Shown piece after piece: positions 8,301 through 11,960 of a stretch of DNA of 11,960 nucleotides. Under the pieces are notes generated by a model. It worked only from the letters and a program-made list of their open reading frames with translations, made no database searches and was not told the origin of the DNA. The DNA is taken from positions 1 to 11,960 of the forward strand of contig CAJOOX010000016.1 in NCBI GenBank assembly GCA_905236195.1, in the 5' to 3' direction. Each line of letters starts with the position of its first letter. Within the stretch, counting starts at the first letter, position 1. The position numbers were made by a program, and so were the translations under genes. Source of the DNA: an uncultured Bacteroidales bacterium. Lineage in GTDB: Bacteria; Bacteroidota; Bacteroidia; Bacteroidales; UBA3663.

Positions 8301-8660
8301 ACCGCGATGCTGATAGCAATATTCCAAAATTGGATAGAGAAAACACTCTGTTTTACCGGATCCGGTTCCCGTGGCAATCAGGGTAGAATGGGCCTGATCG
8401 CCGGTCAGACGCTCAAAAGCTGTTTGTTGATGGACATAGGGAAGATAGGCAGGGCGGATCGCTTCAAAGCAGACTGGCATTTGTTCCGCGACACGGAACG
8501 GAAGGCGCACAGAGACAAAAGGCTCATGATACACAGAGTCCTTTGTTTCCAGCATTTTTTTGACAGAGCCCCGGAAAGGATCGTTTGTCATCGGGAATGT
8601 GGTTTCCATATAGTCTCCAATTCCCCTCTGCAACTGTTTGGCAAGGACGGAAGGTAACAC
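2346..8660 (-). CDS. Giant DUF1998/MZB superfamily 2 helicase with C-terminal Vsr-like nuclease domain (DruE/DrmA-B-like)
   Basis: This is a 2104-residue ATP-dependent helicase. Seen directly: Walker A ATGTGSGKT at residues 96-104, motif Ia PMNALASDQ (131-139), TNYKMLDYLL (196-205), the DEAH-class box DELH (228-231), motif III GTSAT (263-267), a second-lobe motif FSDNVQD (621-627), motif V MGIDIG (1021-1026) and motif VI QRTGRAGR (1045-1052). Cys-pair zinc elements occur at C535/C538/C551/C554, C580/C583, C923/C926/C945/C950, C1343/C1346/C1361/C1364 and C1474/C1477. A coiled coil is likely at about 1189-1256. The DUF1998/MZB module has PGGTG at 1584-1588 and C1614, C1616, C1625, C1628. A Vsr-like nuclease fold follows (about 1670-1800: E1679, PDF with D1741, FTDG with D1760, K1766). 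The protein resembles Druantia DruE or a fused DISARM DrmA/DrmB. The start is GTG at 8660, chosen for AAGGAG at 8670-8675 with 9-nt spacing; the next ATG is residue 18. Likely role: remodelling and cleaving foreign DNA. Confidence 0.92.
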   Translation of the reverse strand: MLPSVLAKQLQRGIGDYMETTFPMTNDPFRGSVKKMLETKDSVYHEPFVSVRLPFRVAEQMPVCFEAIRPAYLPYVHQQTAFERLTGDQAHSTLIATGTGSGKTECFLYPILEYCYQHRGERGIKALIIYPMNALASDQAKRIADLIWNSPELRGNVTAGMYVGGYEKHPSRMMSDTTIITDHDTILNCPPDILMTNYKMLDYLLVRPKDAAIWQDNRPDTLKYIAVDELHTFDGAQGTDLACLLRRLKARLSTPSSHLCCIGTSATMGSSENGASILQYAEEIFGEPFERDAMITEDRLSPDEFFAGYDIIDFTIPSADQINRLNTLMEQGDEMVYLRAALYAWTNLTGVDIAAAAGRIILGQHLMRHSFMQAMITLMKGNYYQVEGIAEALSTRYPALKETGNAEAAVNGLLALISHSRTGSPENPRPFLHVQVQLWIRELRRLLAKVSGNEITYAIAHDLNARQSEQYLPVVNCRDCGATGWTTILSERGSATIANLEKFYNLYFKTDEKIVILYPHSHESYPLGMIAGRICPNCLQVKIGENSLSTCDNCGVGMVDVVLPNPLKTTASKEHKQFICPFCGSRRGLSLMGLRSATEISTELSQLFASRFNDDKKTLAFSDNVQDAAHRAGFFNARTWRFGFRCALQRYVQNGGAGLSLADFTKGFIQYWHEQMDDESFVSFFIAPNMTWRNAYEEMIKNRKLGDDDKAKKLIGDIEKRISYEIMLEYGLTSRIGRTLEKSACSCLEFPPDVISAVARVVQERVFNEIGAMRYTSGGRFEQMTAGYLKLMAWNGAFDDDAFSLFLKENGNTYLLSNERVNWMPGRQSGRNTPRFIRKLNGQSRKNLNFDAVSDSKYVDWIASCCDEMMMDRSAFVEIGQIILEELVRNGIVVVVPATGNDSVYALNKGRVLITDNVAMMKCDTCGITYAVAESNRNFWLDAPCVRAACSGTLKADAVSGLDYYGKLFSSGDIARINAREHTGLLDRNDRETLEIDFKREKGSVRLWDPNVLSCTPTLEMGIDIGDLSAVILCSMPPAQPQFLQRTGRAGRKDGNALTLAIAAAKPHDLYFYADPLDMMTGNVVPPKIFLKASAVLERQFSAYCMDSWVRSGVAEQSIPKTVSVVLGKLDSHLVDVFPFNFLRYVQNHLSHLLDAFFQLFAQSLDNTAKKELRIFAQGNGLKESPMHMKILEAFQTLKQQKDALLGSIRQLNAMVKELESKPKDSSYEEEIKELQAEQTALRNVVREINQKELFNFLSDEGLLPNYAFPESGIVLKAILYRKDEEPEEVKKSHKKSVYEYSRSASAAISEFAPDNSFYVGGRKLTINQVDLTSAQSAKWRLCPNCSYAQIEEAGKNAACCPRCGSPAWADAGQARNMLKVQMVYSYMDYRKSLISDESDDRSHVFYCKQMLVDVDEDHDISSAYEMNNEEFHFGYEFVRKATLREINFGESDIVGEKLTISGIEDVRKGFKICQYCGRIQPNNGKEVHTFYCKSRKISASSNDPFAECLFLYREFATEALRILIPATTMDASAVRTESFTAAFMLGMKEYFGNVDHLRATVSAVPIPDADYRKQYLVIYDSVPGGTGYLKQLMKEQGSLIDIFERALQKLEQCSCKEDPQKDGCYHCLYAYRQSQNIGNISRRTAIQLLKTILSGKANWKKMDGTLSNISVNSLFDSELERRFIEAIERMNSESRRVEVSKSLVNEKEGYTLKVNESTWEIEPQVLLDASQGVSVTCKPDFIIRPIGKSDKRPVAVFTDGFLYHKDKIADDTLKREAIRRSGKYRVWVLSWRDVQSVFQTQGDYYTLTLTPEKMPSGAKMYQPVIGSENASVLKPGKMSMFELLMRYLDMEEAERLFETQARAYSLSLLEPMKATNALAFLNWNDMVQKINSQTCFMEDTFVQPGTFFGTWTPRTADSHFHAYAGILVASMKTNKNASATVCALLDDRTDSRTDHYEQEWNGFWHFFNVMQFAKQFVSICNTGLDTHAYVPLLYKQTDIVTEDMFSTQKFTEGWGTTREMLFEEEAIEIANALQENGIAAPDEMGYELANESGAVIAEFEMIWLRRKIGYMTEEQRTNRHKAEAAGWKVFTAADEIDVTFKEG
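3261..3653 (-). other. Vsr-like (PD-(D/E)XK superfamily) nuclease domain encoded in the giant helicase
   Basis: Residues about 1670-1800 of the giant helicase. The order of elements is a helix with DSELERRF (E1679, E1681), the strand KPDFII with D1741, the strand VAVFTDGFLYHK (1755-1766), then a helix with KREAIRRSG and the strand VWVLSWRDV (to 1795). PDF, then VxFTxGxxxH, then a helix and a final hydrophobic strand is the layout of very-short-patch repair endonuclease (Vsr) and its DUF559 relatives. D1741 would be the metal-binding aspartate. The match is by eye from motif order; activity is inferred, and a degenerate DNA-binding version is possible. Confidence 0.6.
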
Positions 8661-8675
8661 AGGAGATCACTCCTT
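8661..8675 (-). promoter_or_regulatory. Ribosome binding site of the giant helicase, foldable into a small hairpin
   Basis: In the mRNA, AAGGAG (8675-8670) lies 9 nt before the GTG start and supports that start. AGGAG (8674-8670) is exactly complementary to CUCCU (8665-8661), which directly precedes the GUG; the loop is UGAU. The hairpin would hide the Shine-Dalgarno. The stem is only 5 bp, so the effect may be modest. Confidence 0.55.
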
Positions 8676-8698
8676 AAGCTGTTTCTCTATATGTGGTT

Positions 8699-8890
8699 TC
8701 ATTCCATCAAGTATTTTGTCAAGCGTATGATGGGATTCGTCAAGTGTTTCGTCAAGTATATAATAGGGCTCGTTAAGCGTTTTGTCAAGTATATAATAGG
8801 ATTCGTCAAGCGTTTTGTCAAGTGGCAGGAAGAATTCGTCAAGCCAGAAAGCAATGCAGTTGACGCAAATCTATCATCATTGTTCTGCAT
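8699..8890 (-). CDS. Possible small repeat protein (63 residues), doubtful
   Basis: An ORF begins with an ATG inside the last codons of the PD-(D/E)XK-like gene in another frame and runs through the 33-bp repeat array, so it encodes an 11-residue repeat of the form LTKRLTNPIIY. The position between two operon genes and the frame-preserving repeat unit are the points in favour. Against it: no proper Shine-Dalgarno stands before the ATG, the same array is also open on the plus strand (8691-8912), and the DNA shows promoter sequences that explain its conservation better. I list it as a weak candidate only. Confidence 0.15.
   Translation of the reverse strand: MQNNDDRFASTALLSGLTNSSCHLTKRLTNPIIYLTKRLTSPIIYLTKHLTNPIIRLTKYLME
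8760..8788 (-). promoter_or_regulatory. Sigma-70-type promoter P2 in the repeat array
   Basis: The next copy, 33 bp downstream of P1, again has TTGACA (8783-8788), a 17-bp spacer and TATTAT (8760-8765) on the minus strand. The start would be near 8753, giving a leader of about 90 nt before the GTG at 8660. A third, weaker version follows (TTGACG at 8750-8755, CATCAT at 8727-8732), and a fourth TTGACA at 8717-8722 lacks any recognisable -10. Confidence 0.6.
8793..8821 (-). promoter_or_regulatory. Sigma-70-type promoter P1 in the repeat array
   Basis: On the minus strand a perfect -35 box TTGACA (8816-8821) is followed after exactly 17 bp by TATTAT (8793-8798), one mismatch from the -10 consensus. 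Transcription would begin near 8786 and run into the giant helicase gene. The -35 and -10 boxes belong to adjacent 33-bp repeat copies. Called from consensus only. Confidence 0.6.
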
Positions 8891-9938
8891 CCTGTTGAGT
8901 GGGGTCCTGTAAGATATAGTCTATGCGATAGTTTTCGTTATCTTCCCACCAAGCATAGACTTGCAACAGTTTTTGAGGATTGCATTTTCGTCTTGCCAGT
9001 TTCGAGAGATATTCCATCGAAAGCGATTGATGCGGCGGTGAAGAGACGAAAAAAATTGCATATGAATCTCCCCGCCTTAATGATCCTGCAATGCCATAAT
9101 TTCCAGCCTTTGCTTTATCTCTGGCAAGGATAAGCCGCTTCATAAACTCCTTGATCTCATTTCTACGAAAATGCATCAAGAAGAGAAGAATCGAATACGT
9201 TGCAAAATTATCTCTTCCAACAATGGAACGTTCCGCAGTTTGCCGAACAAACCATCTGAATAGCTCAAACTGTTCATTTCCTTGCTTCAATTCGTCTATT
9301 CCATATTTTTCAATAAGGAACAAATGTAGCAATGTCTCATTTGCGGCGGGGCGAATTATCAGCATATCGTTTTCAGAAAACTCACGAATTATAACGTTTA
9401 CAGGCCCGTTAGCCTCATAAAAACCGCATCTGTATTTCAGATAATCAATCATCTCTGCTGGAGAGATAAGCTCTGAACACATTACTTGAAAGTCTGCGAA
9501 TGACATACAATTCACAGTCAATCCAGTTTCAGAATGTCTTTCAAGAATATGTGGATACTCAGTTATCGACTCGTTGAGAAAGATGACAAGAGGAATAATC
9601 TCCGCATCAGCGCGAATAATTTTCGTTATGCCTCGTTTGTTTTGAAACGCAGGAATTTTACCTTCTTTAATAAAACTCATTGTGGTTTTGATCTGCTTTT
9701 TTGCCAGACTCATCTTCTTATCGAACCACTTCTTTTCGATTATCGAATCTGTTGTTCTGGCAGAATCTGATCTTTCTTTAATTTGAATGGCAATTATAGA
9801 ATCGCCCATATTCAGCAAAAGATCAGCAAGTTCTTGAGTGCTTCCGTCATGACTCACGAATTGCAGATTGTCTTGAACGATTTCCTCAAAGAAATACATT
9901 TGAGAGAAAGCACTGAGGATCTTTTCAGATTCAGTCAT
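8877..9938 (-). CDS. PD-(D/E)XK-like nuclease-fold protein of 353 residues, defence-operon partner
   Basis: I do not recognise a named family. The N-terminal region has a restriction-endonuclease-like core. Residues 36-39 are ELAD and residues 51-54 are IQIK, giving E36, D39, Q52 and K54 in a D-X12-QxK arrangement, a known variant of the D...ExK site. A nuclease or DNA-binding role is likely but not proven. The rest (about 60-353) has no motif I can name; it contains a basic stretch around ARDKAKAGNYG and a GDSYAIFFVSS segment. No signal peptide or membrane helix is evident, so it should be cytosolic. The ATG overlaps the methylase stop by 4 nt (ATGA) and has a GGAGG at 9945-9949 with 6-nt spacing, so translation is probably coupled to the methylase. 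The gene ends just before the 216-bp repeat-bearing gap. Likely role: a nuclease or accessory subunit of the methylase-helicase system. It could also be an inactive scaffold, since Gln replaces the usual Glu. Confidence 0.85.
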   Translation of the reverse strand: MTESEKILSAFSQMYFFEEIVQDNLQFVSHDGSTQELADLLLNMGDSIIAIQIKERSDSARTTDSIIEKKWFDKKMSLAKKQIKTTMSFIKEGKIPAFQNKRGITKIIRADAEIIPLVIFLNESITEYPHILERHSETGLTVNCMSFADFQVMCSELISPAEMIDYLKYRCGFYEANGPVNVIIREFSENDMLIIRPAANETLLHLFLIEKYGIDELKQGNEQFELFRWFVRQTAERSIVGRDNFATYSILLFLMHFRRNEIKEFMKRLILARDKAKAGNYGIAGSLRRGDSYAIFFVSSPPHQSLSMEYLSKLARRKCNPQKLLQVYAWWEDNENYRIDYILQDPTQQDAEQ

Positions 9939-11960
9939 ACTTGTCCTCCATACTTCTCCTTAAAGAATCTCCATGCGGTTTCATAGTCCTGCTCGCGGTC
10001 GCAGCGGTCAAACGGCGCGACATACTCAATTGTGCGCTCTACTGGGCCACCGGGCATGGTGTCATCGGTGATTACGCGATAGAACTTTTGTCCAGCAGAC
10101 GCGCCTTTGATGCCGTTTTCCCATTCCGAGCGGGAGAACCCCACACCGGTTAGACCGCGATTGTTGGTAAACACAATACGTCCGTTTGCGTCATACCATG
10201 TATCAGCTTCATAGGATTGAAGGACAGGGAACTGGATACGATAAATAATCTTCAACTGTTCCAGCGTCATACCGAGCGCCATAGCTACAAGAACGTCTAT
10301 TTCGACCAGTGCCTGCCGCCGTTCATAGTCAGTACGGAGTGGGGTATTCCATGTCCACTTGTCCGTCAAATCACAGAAACGTGATGGGGAAAGCCTGCTG
10401 TCGCTCTTGCTCCACGAACTCTTTACAAATTCTTTATGCCAACATTCTTTCCATAAATCCCGGTAGTAGACGGATAAACAATTCATCAGCAAAGTTCTTA
10501 CGACGATTTGAAGGTGCTTTTCCCCTTCCAACAACGGAAACAGCATATAGGTACTATAATTAATATGGCGTTTCCCTATACATTTGACAAAGAAATCATA
10601 TGGGACGCTTGCTTCGCAACCTGCAAGGCAAATCATGTCCATGCGGTTTTTGACATATACGGAAAAAACCGCATTGACATGTGCTATCGCCCTTGGTGCG
10701 ATAGCACATGTCAATGTGCGTTCAGAATCGCAACCAACGAACTCCCGGCTTATAATACGGTAAAAGTCAGTTACTTTTCCCCAAGGGCTTTCTGGAATTT
10801 CTTGGAGATACTGACTCATAGACATTCCAGGACGATATTTACAGCGAATCAGATAGTTGTCCGGTAGAACAGTCAAATCAACCCGGTCATAATCGCTGTT
10901 TACACGATACAGTCTTCTGGTGCTGGAACCATACGGATTCAGAATGCCGATATTCGGGGCAGAATAGATGGATGCTGCAATTGTTTCTGGAAAATCAGCC
11001 TGATAGGCATCACCATGTTTTTTTGCTTGAATATAGCCTCTGTTTTGATCGTTCGTTTCGTGCCAACATTCCGTTGTAAAAACGACACTTTCATTACTGG
11101 CTAGTTTTCGAGGATATTCTGCAAACAGACTAAGAACTTTGATTATCTGCTCAGAGTAGACATCTGGTGTCCTGGACTGCTGCCATATATCATTACCTTC
11201 AAGCAATCGTGCGAACAGCTTGAGTTCCCTGCTTGTTATATGAAGTACGCGGTCTGAATTTCCACTAATATTCCATCCGTTTTTTCTGACTGCCTGATCA
11301 GACTGCGTATTTTCGCTTGAATCATAGCAAGCCTCAACTGTGGATGGATCATACAATTTGCATATCAAATCAAAATGAATGTATTGGGGCTTTCCGTAAA
11401 TGCACAGCCCAAATCCTGTTTCATGGTGTACATCACTGAAAAGACGCAATTCATTGACAAACCTGAAATTTTTGCGAAGGCGCGGATACAGAGCGGCACG
11501 CAAAATCCCGCCTTTACTGTCTTCAAATACGGTATTAGGCTGCACAAATCCGCTGACGCCATCCAAACTGGCAAACATCCACGCTTGCGGCAAAAAACAT
11601 TTGTATAGATTTGACTGTTGCTTTTTCAGAACCGGGTAATTCTGTTGAGCATTCAGAAATGCTTTCATTCCATCCATCTGGATATATTCGCTGAGATACA
11701 AATGATAGGTGCTTTTATCTGCTAAAGCAATATAACGTTCCTTTGTGATTTGGGTGGCGTTGAATTCCCTTATGACAAATAACGGCTTGCGTTCAGCCAA
11801 TACGTTTTGTTCTTTCCACTCCAGCTTAATCCACGGCGGATTTCCGATTATCAGATCAAATCCACCACGCTCCGCAAACAGATCGGCAAATTCTAATTCC
11901 CAATGCATGAAGTGATTCCGTGCCGCAATTTCCCGCACCAAAGCAAGACGCGGAAAGAGA
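9935..11960 (-). CDS. Eco57I/PglX-type adenine-N6 DNA methyltransferase, 5' end beyond window (partial)
   Basis: This is the C-terminal part of a large SAM-dependent DNA adenine methyltransferase. The frame stays open through the right edge of the window. A TTG at 11941 could act as a start codon but lies in mid-domain, so the true start and SAM-binding motif I are outside. Counting from 11941, the catalytic motif IV NPPW is at residues 34-37, preceded by GGFDLIIG, the usual context in Eco57I/type IIG-like and DISARM DrmMI or BREX PglX-like enzymes, which methylate adenine N6. The rest probably contains target recognition and a conserved C-terminal region (residues 544-668) with the stretch GRIVFTNNRGLTGVG. 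I see no PD-(D/E)XK motif in the visible part, so nuclease activity would have to come from partners or from the missing N-terminus. The stop overlaps the start of the next gene (ATGA). A perfect 19-bp hairpin with a T run lies within the gene at 10663-10716, without breaking the frame. The methylase call is firm; assignment to a named defence family is inference. Confidence 0.88.
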   Translation of the reverse strand, partial: LFPRLALVREIAARNHFMHWELEFADLFAERGGFDLIIGNPPWIKLEWKEQNVLAERKPLFVIREFNATQITKERYIALADKSTYHLYLSEYIQMDGMKAFLNAQQNYPVLKKQQSNLYKCFLPQAWMFASLDGVSGFVQPNTVFEDSKGGILRAALYPRLRKNFRFVNELRLFSDVHHETGFGLCIYGKPQYIHFDLICKLYDPSTVEACYDSSENTQSDQAVRKNGWNISGNSDRVLHITSRELKLFARLLEGNDIWQQSRTPDVYSEQIIKVLSLFAEYPRKLASNESVVFTTECWHETNDQNRGYIQAKKHGDAYQADFPETIAASIYSAPNIGILNPYGSSTRRLYRVNSDYDRVDLTVLPDNYLIRCKYRPGMSMSQYLQEIPESPWGKVTDFYRIISREFVGCDSERTLTCAIAPRAIAHVNAVFSVYVKNRMDMICLAGCEASVPYDFFVKCIGKRHINYSTYMLFPLLEGEKHLQIVVRTLLMNCLSVYYRDLWKECWHKEFVKSSWSKSDSRLSPSRFCDLTDKWTWNTPLRTDYERRQALVEIDVLVAMALGMTLEQLKIIYRIQFPVLQSYEADTWYDANGRIVFTNNRGLTGVGFSRSEWENGIKGASAGQKFYRVITDDTMPGGPVERTIEYVAPFDRCDREQDYETAWRFFKEKYGGQV
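10663..10716 (-). terminator. Terminator-like perfect hairpin with T run inside the methyltransferase gene
   Basis: On the minus (coding) strand, 19-nt arms at 10698-10716 and 10672-10690 are perfectly complementary around a 7-nt loop (10691-10697). The arm is CATTGACATGTGCTATCGC. Three bases after the stem comes TTTTTT (10668-10663). This is the form of an intrinsic terminator in the direction of transcription, yet the reading frame runs straight through it (encoding TLTCAIAPRAIAHVNAV). Ribosomes on the mRNA would normally prevent folding, so any termination would depend on poor translation. Confidence 0.5.

Larger units (their letters stand above)
8705..8841. repeat. Tandem array of four 33-bp imperfect direct repeats
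   Basis: Read on the plus strand, a 33-bp unit repeats four times from about 8708 to 8840. Each unit carries a short block like AAGCGTTTTGT and a longer one like CAAGTATATAATAGGATTCG, so GTCAAG recurs at alternating 12- and 21-bp steps. The middle copies are nearly identical and the outer copies diverge, most strongly in the TATATAATAGG block. No insertions or deletions separate the copies. The period is close to three helical turns, so equivalent sites face nearly the same side of the DNA. The array fills most of the only long gap in the operon. Confidence 0.85.

Noticed and set aside
8016..8657. A 213-codon plus-strand open frame opposite the N-terminus of the giant helicase
   Set aside because: It mirrors the conserved helicase motifs I and II of the minus strand and has no family signal of its own.
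8705..8841. CRISPR array
   Set aside because: The 33-bp units are contiguous with no unique spacers, and no cas gene is present; this is a simple tandem repeat.
231..11960. Firm assignment to DISARM, Druantia or BREX with gene symbols
   Set aside because: No separate DrmB, DrmC phospholipase, BrxC/PglZ or DruA-D/H type gene is in the window, the left part of the methylase is missing, and no profile search could be run.

Overview
The window holds one compact, co-oriented gene cluster on the minus strand, read from right to left. It looks like an anti-phage (DISARM/Druantia-like) defence operon. In order of transcription: (1) the C-terminal 670 or so residues of a large Eco57I/PglX-type adenine-N6 DNA methyltransferase, cut at the right edge of the window; (2) a 353-residue protein with an N-terminal PD-(D/E)XK-like core of the D...QxK form; (3) a 2104-residue superfamily 2 helicase with several Cys-pair zinc elements, a DUF1998/MZB zinc module and a C-terminal Vsr-like nuclease fold; (4) a 703-residue UvrD-type superfamily 1 helicase with an N-terminal RelE/ParE-like domain. 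The operon ends at 231. Positions 1-230 hold a long imperfect inverted repeat and no gene I can support.

The genes are tightly joined. Genes 1 and 2 overlap as ATGA. Genes 3 and 4 are 3 nt apart, and the ribosome binding site of gene 4 lies inside the end of gene 3. The only real gap is the 216 bp between genes 2 and 3. It contains a four-copy 33-bp tandem repeat, and two adjacent repeat pairs each place a TTGACA box 17 bp from TATTAT on the coding strand. The giant helicase and the UvrD protein therefore probably have their own tandem promoters in addition to read-through. The GTG start of gene 3 is preceded by a good Shine-Dalgarno that can fold into a small hairpin with the bases just before the start codon.

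Working model (inference): the methyltransferase marks host DNA, while the giant helicase-nuclease, the UvrD helicase and the small nuclease-like protein recognise or destroy unmarked or phage DNA. The gene content resembles DISARM class 1 (methylase plus DUF1998 helicase) and Druantia (giant DruE-type DUF1998 helicase), but this four-gene layout does not match a named system that I can identify from sequence alone. A striking extra is a perfect 19-bp inverted repeat followed by six T residues on the coding strand, inside the methyltransferase gene. It has the form of an intrinsic terminator.

Organism: strong AAGGAGG ribosome binding sites, GTG and ATG starts, intermediate base composition (neither AT-rich nor GC-rich by eye) and the style of the proteins suggest a Firmicutes/Clostridia-type bacterium. 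This is a guess; no housekeeping gene or rRNA is present to anchor taxonomy. No tRNA, rRNA, CRISPR array, transposase or integrase was seen.
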